Assembly: GCA_004154925.1 (NCBI GenBank)
Contig: QJNS01000203.1
Location: 1 to 64,000, forward strand
Source of the DNA: Monosporascus cannonballus
Taxonomy: Eukaryota; Ascomycota; Sordariomycetes; Xylariales
DNA length: 64,000 nt
Direction: 5' to 3'
The translations under genes were made by a program, and so were the position numbers. Shown here piece after piece: positions 25,882 through 35,059 of this stretch (the first letter of the stretch is position 1; each line of letters opens with the position of its first letter). The notes under the pieces were generated by a model. That model was not told the DNA's origin and did not search any database. It was given only the letters and a program-made list of their open reading frames with translations.

Positions 25882-26127
25882 GATACGCGTGTAAATCCTC
25901 AGCATCGAGCGTTTTCCCTCGACACTGTGCGCCAGAGGTAGTTTGATCTCTGCTCGTGCTAGGCCATGGGTGTGTGGGGACTGGTGGTAACTGCCTACCG
26001 GCGGGATGCGCATGTGAAGCCTCAGGCCCGGGCATTTCCTCTCGACCCTGTGCGCCGGACGTACTTAGAATGCTGCTCGTGCGAGACGTTTGGAATGTCG
26101 GCACCGTTGGTTGCTGCCTGTACCCGC
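25882..26127. repeat. Diverged tandem duplication, period 123 bp
   Basis: GATACGCGTGTAAATCCTC at 25882 aligns with GATGCGCATGTGAAGCCTC at 26005, followed by further matches (CTCGACACTGTGCGCC with CTCGACCCTGTGCGCC). The period is a multiple of three. Confidence 0.75.
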
Positions 26128-26140
26128 CGGTGGCTGGCTC

Positions 26141-26259
26141 GCTTGGCCTGCTTGGCCCTCTTGGCCCTCTTGGCCATCTTGGCCATCTTGGCCCGCCTGG
26201 CCCTCTTGGCCCTGCTGGCCCGCCTGGCCCGCCTGGCCCACCTGGCCCGTCTGGCCCGT
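26141..26259. repeat. 9-bp minisatellite, about 13 units
   Basis: Tandem units of the form CTTGGCCCT/CTGGCCCGC on the + strand. Because the GGCC core is self-complementary, both strands read Gly-Pro-X in one frame. Confidence 0.9.
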
Positions 26260-26278
26260 TTGATCCGCTGTCGACCCT

Positions 26279-27355
26279 CTAGGCCAAAGGCTGGACGTTG
26301 ATGATCTCGTAGGGGTCGCGGTCGGCTGAGCTGACGACGATGCGTGCGCCGGAAGCCGGCGTCCCCTGCAAGCGTTTCTCCAGCGTGGGCCTTAGAACAT
26401 CCCTGAGGTATCTCCTCTCCGAATTGCTATGGAACACGGTGGCTACTACCCGTCCTAACTGCGTATGCCGCAATGCCTCGTGGTGGCTCATCTCGCCCGT
26501 CACGAGCAAGTCCGCGTCGGTGTCGCCGAAGACGCTGGCGCCGGATCCCGGACAGACGGCGATTTTGCTGATCATCGGCGGCGGCTGACCCGGCCGTTTC
26601 ATCCGCTCAGGCATCGCCACCATCACGTACGGGCTCCCCGTGGTGCCGGCGCTGAGTCGGCGCAGTAACGTATGCAAGTCCGTCTCCTGTGGCAAAACCA
26701 TCTCTCTCCCGTAGCCGGCGCCTTCTTGTCCCTGGGGTATGGGTCCAGAAATAGGCCGAAGCGCTTTGCAGACGACCTGCTGCCTATGCACGCCGCCCAT
26801 GGTCAGGATATCACAGAGCCAGTCACACATGCCTCCGACTGCGGCGTCGACTGCACTGTGGGGGCAATACACAGAAATCCGCTCGGCCGCCAAGCGCAAC
26901 AGCTGCAACTGCATAGGGTCTTGGGTGGTGAGAGATTTGATTCCTTTAAAGATGACGGGATCTATGTGGCCATCAGACTTAAGATACAAAGGGCGGAGGG
27001 TGGGATTGCTCACGGTAGCAAATGATCACACGGGCCCTCTCCTTCAAAGCTTCATCCACAACCTCGGCAGTCAAGTCATTCGTGAGGAGGACAGTAGAAC
27101 GCTCATCATTTGGTGCGGATGACGAGCGCGGTGCCTCTCCGAGCAATACTCGACGCACTGTTAGCACTGGCTACGTGGAGGATGAAGTCAGTTTCCCGAC
27201 TCACATCCGGTGTTGTCCCAAGACTTGTCGGCAAGCTCTTCGGGAAACCTGCGGGGTGTTAGAGAAGCAGTTCATCTTATTGAAGCCATCGATAACAGTT
27301 ACAATTTCCGCATAGCCGCCACGACGATATCTGTGAAGGTGGCTGAGGTATCCAT
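26279..27355 (-). CDS. nif3: NIF3-family metal-binding protein
   Basis: Four exons on the minus strand: 27355-27303, 27248-27205, 27157-27014, 26961-26279, giving 307 aa. Introns are 54, 47 and 52 bp (GTAACT..CGCAG, GTGAGT..ACAG, GTGAGC..ATAG) and each junction rebuilds family sequence: MRKLFPEELADKSWDNTG, then YHPVIFKGIKSLT. NIF3/DUF34 proteins are conserved dinuclear-metal proteins related to the yeast Ngg1-interacting factor 3; their biochemical role is unsettled. Candidate metal ligands are visible: His in CYHPVIF, His/Asp in CPHSAVDAAVGG, and His/Glu in FHSNSERRYL, with GEMSHHEAL before it. The start codon (ACCATGG, 27353-27355) has a strong context. Downstream the frame continues past the stop (see the collagen-like ORF). 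Confidence 0.93.
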
Positions 27356-27963
27356 GGTGCTGAATTGTCTACAAGATCGCGATCCCTTCCGAACTGCGTA
27401 TACTTGGCCTGTTGCAAAACTAGCTCTAGTTCTCGATGATGTAGCAAAGCTATGATAGCGATGATGGCGATGATAGCGACGATGAGAATGCGGGATGATG
27501 AATGATGATGTTGTTATACAAGAGAAAGCCCGGCTGTTGATGCTTGTTGGCCAGAGAAGAGAGAATCCTCGCATGAGAAACATGGGATCTATGGCAGATC
27601 ACAGGACCTATATAGGTCGAGGTCGTCCTTCCACAGCAGGTCCCTTCCTCAAACCCTTGACAGAGAAAGTGGTGATATGCATAAAATAAAGTCAAAAAAT
27701 CCACCCAGTCCAATCAAACAGTGGATGCCGCCACAAGAGAGCTCAAGCCACACTTTCGTCACCCTGCCATCGATAAGCCGCAGCCTTCAATTAGTCAATA
27801 TGATATCGTCATTCCGTGGGGGGCAGCAGTTGACATGCACTTCGTCATTATCGTGCGCGCAGTGTAATGCTACAGCCCAGCACAGAAGAATAGACACCAG
27901 CAAGCAAGTTGCGAAGCCGCAATCGAGTCTCGAGGCGGCAACCAAGCAATTGAGTGCCTAAGC
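27356..27963. promoter_or_regulatory. Shared upstream region of nif3 and the BolA gene
   Basis: 608 bp between divergent start codons. Open stretches here (for example 27677-27961 on +) are not supported as genes. Short GATGATAGCGA-type repeats occur at about 27455-27485. Confidence 0.5.
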
Positions 27964-28406
27964 ATGGCAGAGATACCGAAACCAGCAATAACAGAAGAGT
28001 CGCTCAAAGCGGCCATCACGGAGCGACTCGGCGCAACCCACGTCGAAGTAACGGACATGTCAGGTACTTCTCCCCCATACTTCCCTTTGCCTTCCCTTCC
28101 CCTTCCCTCCCTTTCTTCCACTAACATTCCCCCTTCGACACAGGAGGCTGCGGACAATCCTTCACGGCGCTGATAGTGTCGCCCCAATTCGCCTCCCAGA
28201 AGGGCAGCCTGCGGCGGCACCGGCTGGTGAACGGGGCGCTCCGGGACGAGATCGCGGCGATCCATGCGTGGAGCGCGCGGTGCCAGACGCCCGAGGAGTG
28301 GGAGCGCGAGCGCGAGAGGGCGAGGGGCGCGGACGGCGGCGCGGTGGTGGGGCCGCCGCTCGACGGGACGAACGAGCAGGGGAAGGTCGAGGGAGTCGAT
28401 GCTTAA
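27964..28406 (+). CDS. BolA-like protein, Fra2/Bol2 type
   Basis: Two exons, 27964-28063 and 28144-28406 (intron 28064-28143, GTACTT..ACACAG), encode 120 aa, the same length class as yeast Fra2. BolA proteins bind monothiol glutaredoxins and [2Fe-2S] clusters; the cytosolic form reports iron status in fungi. The splice rebuilds VTDMSGGCGQSFTALIVS, which contains the conserved Cys of the eukaryotic Bol2 type and the loop before the helix-turn-helix-like core; RHRLVNGALRDEIAAIHAWS (about 72-91) carries the conserved RHR..N signature with its His. The C-terminal 25 residues are Arg/Glu/Gly-rich and variable. It could be the mitochondrial BOL1, but no targeting sequence is seen. Confidence 0.92.
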
Positions 28407-29020
28407 TCTTATACCCGATGGCGTGAGAGCGGGCCGGGGGTGATGGTTGAAAAGGGGGGGGGGGCGCGGGGCGGAGGAAGAGAGACAGTAAGGGAAGATG
28501 CGGCGATGTCGTGCTGGTCGTTCCGTCTACGGCTAGATACATATCGAAGGACCATACACGACCGGGCCGCGCAGAAGCTACCATTGCCCAACGATTTACA
28601 ATGCCAATTGGGTAGATAGGGGGGACATAGACATACACTGAACACGACAGGGAGTTATAGCGGGCGGTGTATAAAAAAATACGACGAAACGCAAATGCAA
28701 CTTCATAAACCAACAAAAGCAGCACGCCTGCGATTCGCCCGTCTCTCTCAGTATATTGAATACCCATTTTATCTCACTTAGTGGATAAGGCTTGTTCTTC
28801 ACGCCGTTCCTACCGACACCGGTCCAGTCACTGCCTAACCCCTGAAATACGTGTAGCTGAGCATTTGCATGATTCGCCCCGCGAGACGACTGGCAGACCC
28901 CGTCACTTCAGCCGAGGTTAGTCATACTCCGCTCGTCATCCTCCCCGCCCGACCAACAATTCACAAACCTGGCATGGGCGACGTCCGGGGCGACGTCCGG
29001 GGCGAAGGTTCCCTCCCCAA
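28407..29020. other. Intergenic between convergent BolA and apl2
   Basis: 614 bp holding both 3' ends. A G-rich stretch (28436-28482) follows the BolA stop and a 2 x 13-bp repeat (GGGGCGACGTCCG type) lies at about 28979-29005. No gene seen. Confidence 0.5.
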
Positions 29021-31442
29021 CTAGAAGAGACCCAAGAGATCCTCATTAGCCCCCCCACCCTTCTTCTGCTCCACTCCCGGTTGCTGGTGTCCCAGCTGCG
29101 TCGCCGCGGGCGGCGGCTGGCTCGACCCGCTGAGGTCGAGGCCGGCGAACCCGTTCATGAGCTCGTTCGCGTTCGTCGGCGCCAGGACGTTGTTGCCCGA
29201 CACTCCCGGGGCCGTGGACGGGGCGTCGAACAGCCCCATCATGTCTGCCATGCTGCCGCCGCCCGGCTGCCCGCCGCTGGGGCTGGCGACCCGGTCGGGC
29301 GTGTTCTGGTCGTTCTGGGACGCCGGCGCCGCGCCGTCGAAGTCGATGTCCAACAGGTTCTCGATATTGCTCTGCGGAGCCGCCGAGCCCGTGCCGTTCT
29401 GCGCCGCCGCGGCTGCTGCTGCGGCGGCGATCGGGTTTTCGGCAGCATTCTCCCGCTGCTCCTGGATGGCCGCGCGCTGGATTTCGTCGGCACCGAACCG
29501 GCCCTTGCCAACGAACGACTCCGGAGGCTTGTGGTAGACCGAGGCCAGTGTGGATAGCTCGCCAAGGAGCTGCTCCAGTAGTGCTGGTGGTAAGCTCGTC
29601 ATCGTTGTTGAGATGGCCGGCTTCGGTGAGAGGATAATGCTCTAGGGCGGGGGTTAGCATTGGATCAAGTAGAGACGAATGAGTGATCGCACCTTCGCAA
29701 TGTCTAGGTCTCCCGATAACAGACGCCAGTAGACGTATGCTCTGTCTCTGATATCCGGATTGTCGTTCTCTGCCGTCGCCGCCTGAAGGACCTTCTGCAC
29801 CAATCCTTGATTTTTGCCCGGCTTCTTCAGGAATAGCTTGACGACGGCCGTCAGGATTTGTAGCTGCGTCTGGGTGAACTCTTCCAGGAACACATCCACA
29901 AAGCTTGCCAGGATATCATCGGCATTGCTGATCTTCTCGGCGTACTCTCCGACGATCCATATCAGGGAACCCCTCGCGTTGGGCTCGTCCAACTCGTCGA
30001 TGTGTTGGCACAGAGTCGGGATTACGCCCTCGTAGCCCGGGTATTTCCGCAGGATGTCCTTGATGACGACAATCACCTCCTGAACCACATAGTTGACCTT
30101 AGTAGCGATGAGGTCCAGCAGCGCGTTGACACACTTCTCGCTCGCGCTCTCGATCTTGATGGCGACCTGACCGATAGCCTTGACGGCCCTCCGTACGAAA
30201 TCCATATCGACTTCCAGCGCATATTCCTTCAACTCGGCCAATAGCTGCTCGTAGTTTTTGTCGTTCGCTATCCTCACCATGATCTCGAGCTTCTGGAGCT
30301 TCACGTAGGGCGGGTCGTTATATTTGCAGAAGAAAACCCTAAGCTCCTTGCTGAGGATATCCGGTTTGGCTTGAAGAAGAAGGTCGATGTTCCGTAACGC
30401 GACGTACTGAACTTCCGGGGCTGACGCAACCAGGGTAACTGCTGTTTGTAAGCACTTGGAGGGCCGCAAGGATAAACCGAACCGAAGCCACAAACCTAGA
30501 GGGGGTGCCATCTTCTTCAAATACTGCCGCACTAATTCGGCGCTGACGAGCTTCATATGGATAAAGACGACCTTAACGGCTGCCAGCACCACGCTGGGGT
30601 TTACGTGTTGAAACTGAGGTGCTACTCTCTCGCATATGTGTTCGGATTCCTTCACGTCCCGCGGAGGATAATCGGCCAGTGTCGACAATATCGTGACTCT
30701 TCCCCATTCCGTACACTCATTCAATGCCATCAGCAGTTTCTTGAGCGTGGCCGGCGTTATCACCAACGCCCTCGTCTCCGGTGCCGTCTCAGATATCTCG
30801 GCCAGGGCCTGGACCGAGTTCGCGACGACCATCGGGTTGGGGTCTCCGATCAACTCCTGCAACGTCTCGAGGAAGCCGTTCTCTATGCACATGGTCGGGT
30901 TCAGGTCGAAGAGCTTGGCGACACATATGGCGGCGGTTTTCCGTACGTAAGGCGACTCGTCTCGTAACGTCTTGCGTAGCGGCTCCTCCATATAGTCGAC
31001 CATCTTGTCCACGCGGATACAACCCATAGTCCTGATGGCCAGCGCCCTTATAAGCGGATTCGGGTCTTCGGAGTCCTGCACGAAGGTATTGACAGCGAGG
31101 ATACACAAATCGGGGTGTGACTTTGCGTAATTCCTAAACCCGTCCCGTAAGCTCTTGCCCGGCAAGTCCTCCTGTGCATAGCCCCGGGGAGGAGGCTAGG
31201 AGACAAACCCACATTAAGTAGAGGTAGACAAGCTTCTTCTGGTCCAAATCGGCGGTCGCGATGTTCTTCAGCACGTCGGGGAACAGCTGGGACACATCCT
31301 TTCCCAGTGTCATGGCCATGATGGTCTTCTGGATCGACTCCTTCCGCTCCCAGGCATATTGCGAGACCAGGCCAGCTCGCAGCTCGAATGTCTCACCCTT
31401 ACGAGGCACAGCGAAGGCGCCGCGAATCCTATTTACCGCCAT
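29021..31442 (-). CDS. apl2: AP-1 complex subunit beta (beta-adaptin)
   Basis: Four exons, 31442-31213, 31133-30496, 30438-29693 and 29641-29021, encode 744 aa. The junctions are supported by family sequence: [22 protein letters not shown] and LDIAKSIILS. The second intron (30439-30495, 57 bp, GTTTGT..GCAG) is a multiple of three with no stop, so an unspliced reading wrongly adds 19 residues. The protein is the large beta chain of the clathrin adaptor for trans-Golgi/endosome sorting: an N-terminal HEAT/armadillo trunk ([10 protein letters not shown] to about 570), then a hinge with poly-Ala and a clathrin-box-like LLDID, and a short tail ending LLGLF. It lacks the appendage (ear) domain of animal beta-adaptins, as is usual for fungal AP-1 beta. 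AP-2 beta is the alternative; the hinge favours AP-1. Confidence 0.93.
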
Positions 31443-32654
31443 GTTACCGTGAAGCACCTAGCCGAAGCGCGCCGTCCGGTCGTGGTATTCAGAATTACAA
31501 AGAGCCGGGGGGTGGAAACGAAGAAGTGGGCGAGGCGGCGGTCAGGAGGCGGATGCTTGATTCCGAGGACCGGGAGAACCAGGAAGCCCTTTCAGGGCAA
31601 TCGTGAGCACATCCGCGTTTCCCTATTCCCGAATCTAGTATCGTCTCGTACAGGGCGTGCCGCTTCTGCAGTTGGGAGGAAGATGCCGGGCCTAATGATA
31701 ATGCGTAGGTGAGTATAGGTTCGTAGTCGGCATGGTAGTGATCTGTTCTGTTGATAACAAAATGATTGGGGATTTGCATGTGGTCAGCCCCTTCCCGTAT
31801 TGTGACCCCTTTGTAGGGAGGTGACCCGTGCTTTCCCCAACATCGGCTTTTGTCTAAGTTAGTTAGTGGGGCCTTCATCGGGGGTCACGATCGGCTCCAC
31901 TTAGCTGTGTGCGCCACACACAGCCTTTTCCAGCCACAGACTACTTACTACTAGCACAGCTCAGTCAGGTCAAAGGTAAGGTACCTAGCCATATCTGTCC
32001 CAGACTACATAATAGCATGGGAATCATTAACACCCTTGAACTGCATCACACTCAGCAGAGGACAACGTCGTATGCCCACGTCGCTAAGGGAAATGCTTGG
32101 ATTATACGTCTTCTGACCTTGCATCTCGCCGCCTTACACGAGACCTCGCTTACACGCAGCTCTGTTATATATGGTGAGTCGCAAGCCGCAGCCAATGATA
32201 CCACGGACCACCGAACCACCAACAGCATCTGTAGGCAAACTTCCCAAACCTCCGGCGCCTCTTCATCGAGGCCCGGACAGACGACGAGGAGAGAGAGGTT
32301 TCACGAAAAGCAGTAGGTGATTTTCCAGTCGGTGATATCATGGACACTGGCATTGACAGAAACTTCCGTAACTACCTAGTTCTACAACACGATTCTGTTC
32401 ATGGGCTCGGTGGCCGTCTTCAGTTTGATAGCGCAGAGGATGAACGCCGCCAGGTAGTTCCTTGAAATTTGATGCCGTGATCTAGCCAACCGGGTTGGAC
32501 GGCATGGTGTGAGCTAGGCCTACCGCCATATTATGGGGGGTTGTATCAATCATTCGTAATCCCTCCGTGGCCCGATAGGTGTAACGGAGCAGTGCCGGCA
32601 AGGTTGAGCAAATCCGTGCCTCGGTGCCGTCAATGCCTAGCTTTTCCGCTTTGC
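31443..32654. other. Intergenic, between HIRIP3-like gene and apl2
   Basis: 1.2 kb containing the apl2 promoter and the 3' end of the next gene. Open stretches on both strands (such as 31495-31878 minus) have no recognisable content. No tRNA seen. Confidence 0.5.
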
Positions 32655-34417
32655 TTAATCAGACTCGCTCTCATCTCCCAGGAAGGCGAGATCGGCCATC
32701 CTCTTAGACACTCTCGGTTTCCCCTTGCCACCCGCACCGCCCTTATCCTCATCCCCGTCCTCCTCTCCCTCATCCTCTTCATCCTCAGACATCTCCTTCT
32801 TCGTAGGCTTCTTCACGGTGGACCTGCTGCGCGAGGAGCGTCCGCGACCGTTGTCGGTGCCCCAGAGGCTGTTCATCTCGTTGACGGCCTGGAGGTCGGC
32901 CAGGAGCTCCCGCTTCTCCTTGATCTCCTTGGCCTTGGCTTCGGAGAAGCGCCCGGTCATCCCGATGTCCGCGAGCATCCCCTTCAGGTGCCTGATCTTG
33001 GCCCTGCTGTCGTCGCCGTACTGCTTCAGCTCGACGCCCCAGATCTTGCGCACTCCGCACTTGACCAGCTGGCCCTGTAGCTTCTTGATCTCGGCCTCGT
33101 CCGCGCTCATATCCTTCCCCGGCTTGGCCGCCGGCGCGCGAGACTTGGCGCCCCCCCTCTCCTCCTTCGACTTCCGGCCCGCCCTCTTCGGCGGAGGCTC
33201 GTCTATGACAACCGAAGACAGGTCCGAATTTGAATCATCGGCTACGGCTGGCTTAGTTTCTTCCTCATCCTTGAGTGTTGGTTTCGCCTCATCTCCCGAA
33301 TCTTCCTCTTTGCTTACGCCGCCCAGCTTAGCCTTGGCTTCCGGGTTTGCTTTGGTCTCCTCCTCAGGGGTTACTTCCTCCTCAGTAGACTCCTTCTTTT
33401 CGTCTGCGACCTCCCCGTCGTCCTCGGACTCAACCTTGGGCCGTTTTGCATTGCGCTTTTTCACAGGTGCCTCACGCTTCCGCTTTCGATCCGGTGACGC
33501 ACCTTCGGCGTCGCTAGGCTCCTCGTCCTCGTCCGACTCCACCGCCTTCTTGGACTTGCGGCGCGGTGCAGCTGCCTTCTTTTTCTTCGGCTTCTCCTCT
33601 TCGGAATCATCAAGCTCGCTGAGCTCTGACTCGGATTCCTCTTTCTTCGCCTTGCGACCTACTGACGCCTTCTTGGATGTGGGTTCCTTTTTCTTCTTCG
33701 GTTCTTCTACCTCGGATTCGTCGAGATCGCTAAGCTCTGACTCGGACTCCTCTATCTTAGCCTTGCGGCCTGCTGACGCCTTCTTAGCTGCGGGTTCGTT
33801 CTTTGGCGGCGGCTCCTCTTCCGACGAAGCCAGGTCGCTGAGCTCGGAATCGGACTCTTCTTTCTTCGTTGCAGCCTTCGTCGTAGCCTTCCCATTTTCC
33901 GGCTCGTCGGAGAGATCACTAAGCTGGCTCAATTCGGATTCGGACTCCTCCTTCTTGGGGACTGGCTTCTTGGCCTTCGCGGCGGGCTTGGCGCTGGCTG
34001 CTTTCTTCTGGCGCTTTGGCGCGGGCGGGGGTTCTTCGCTCGAGCTCCGCTTGATTCCATTCTTGGATTGCTTCTTGACTTCGGATGCTGGCGGTTCAAT
34101 CTCGCCAGACACCAGCTTATCCTATTCACATTACACAGGCGGGGGTGTTAGTGACCAGACACGGAACACGCACGCTTGAGGGCGGGGTCGCAAGTCGAGA
34201 TGAATCTGGGTAGGAACAGATAACATACAGCGAGCTCTTTAATCAAATCTTTGCTGCGTTCCTTCCATTCGGTCGATTCCTTGAAGTAATTCGAGTCGAG
34301 GTCGAGGTCCGCGATGACTTGCTGGCGCGCTTTGTTGACGGTCAACGCATCGCTCTTGAAGAGTTCAAAGACGGCACCGCGCAAGGCCTGCTCAATTGTC
34401 TCGTCGGATGGAGCCAT
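32655..34417 (-). CDS. HIRIP3-like histone chaperone with DEK-C-type N-terminus
   Basis: Two exons, 34417-34229 and 34121-32655 (intron 34122-34228, GTATGT..AATAG), encode 551 aa. The N-terminal about 63 residues (EQALRGAVFELF..LDSNYFKESTEWKERSKDLI) resemble the DEK_C-like helical domain found in these fungal proteins. A long acidic/basic low-complexity middle follows, with about four imperfect copies of an ESESELSDL unit next to Lys-rich stretches (about residues 120-260). The conserved C-terminal HIRIP3/CHZ-type region (about 400-480) reads KLQGQLVKCGVRKIW, then LKGMLADIGMTGRFS and KEIKEKRELLADL. HIRIP3 relatives bind H2A/H2B or H2A.Z and act in the nucleus; Lys/Arg clusters could serve as nuclear localisation signals. 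The assignment to HIRIP3 rests on the C-terminal pattern; substrate specificity is inferred. Confidence 0.82.
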
Positions 34418-35059
34418 TGGGACCGAGTGTGTATTATTTTGTACAGGAAAAAGATGGAGACCGAGGCGGGTTAGTACAAGATCAACACGCGCGAGATGAC
34501 GATAAAGAGTCACGTTGCCATGATAGTGAGTGATATGGAGGCGCGTCGAAGCGGGAAACAGTGTGAATCGGACAAGGTTCGAAGTACCGCATGGGGCAGC
34601 ACGCTAAAGAGTGGGGAATTTTAGTCTTTACTTACATCGACCATCTTGCCAACCCCAGGCCCCATATTTTGCCGAATCCGGTCAGGTCTTGGCAGGCACT
34701 CCCGATCCACTTTGTAAACGACCGTTATTAGTTGATGCATAATGTCACCACCCCTTCTCCAGACGTTCTCCTAATACGATTCGGCATGGGCGCATCGGGG
34801 ACAACCTCCGGTTCACATATATTGTGCAAATTTTCAAGTGGTAATGCTAACCAGGGAAATACTGAAGTTAGCCGTCAATAAATAACGAACACGTTACACC
34901 CTAAGTTGCCAATTGCTTTCAAGCACCGAATCCATGACCTTAACCGACCCGCAGGTGATTATCTCCGTTCAAACAATCTGCCGCCGTTACAGGTTACCGC
35001 ACACACATTTATCGCTGTCCCCAAGTTCTTCTCCGTAGCATTATCTCTTGTTGGTTATG
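34418..35059. other. Intergenic
   Basis: Upstream region of the HIRIP3-like gene and 3' flank of the C2H2-type gene. No gene recognised. Confidence 0.5.

Larger units (their letters stand above)
25859..26278 (-). other. In-frame collagen-like ORF behind the nif3 stop
   Basis: Immediately after the nif3 TAG (26279-26281) the same reading frame stays open for 139 more codons to a stop at 25859. It encodes a Gly-Pro-X repeat of about 13 nine-base units (26141-26259), then an RPSEPATGG linker, then two diverged copies of a unit of 41 codons (period 123 bp, starting 26005 and 25882 on the + axis) that keep TSGAQ and DLHAY/ASHAH-type blocks in frame. It has no ATG of its own in a good place. It may be 3' UTR, a readthrough or alternatively spliced C-terminal extension, or a gene tail cut off by a nonsense mutation. 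The frame relation is certain; function is unknown. Confidence 0.45.

Noticed and set aside
25956..26282. + strand ORF ending in a collagen-like Gly-Pro repeat
   Set aside because: It has no ATG at its start and is the mirror of the minus-strand repeat; GGCC-based 9-mers read Gly-Pro on both strands. The minus frame is favoured because it is in phase with nif3 and with the 123-bp duplication.
27677..27961. 94-codon + strand ORF upstream of the BolA gene
   Set aside because: Ends just before the BolA start, no conserved features; most likely 5' flanking sequence.
31495..31878. 127-codon minus-strand ORF upstream of apl2
   Set aside because: No domain and no splice context linking it to apl2; typical chance ORF in GC-normal intergenic DNA.
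32725..34179. 484-codon Ser-rich + strand ORF
   Set aside because: Antisense shadow of the HIRIP3-like gene, produced by Glu/Lys/Ser codon use on the minus strand.
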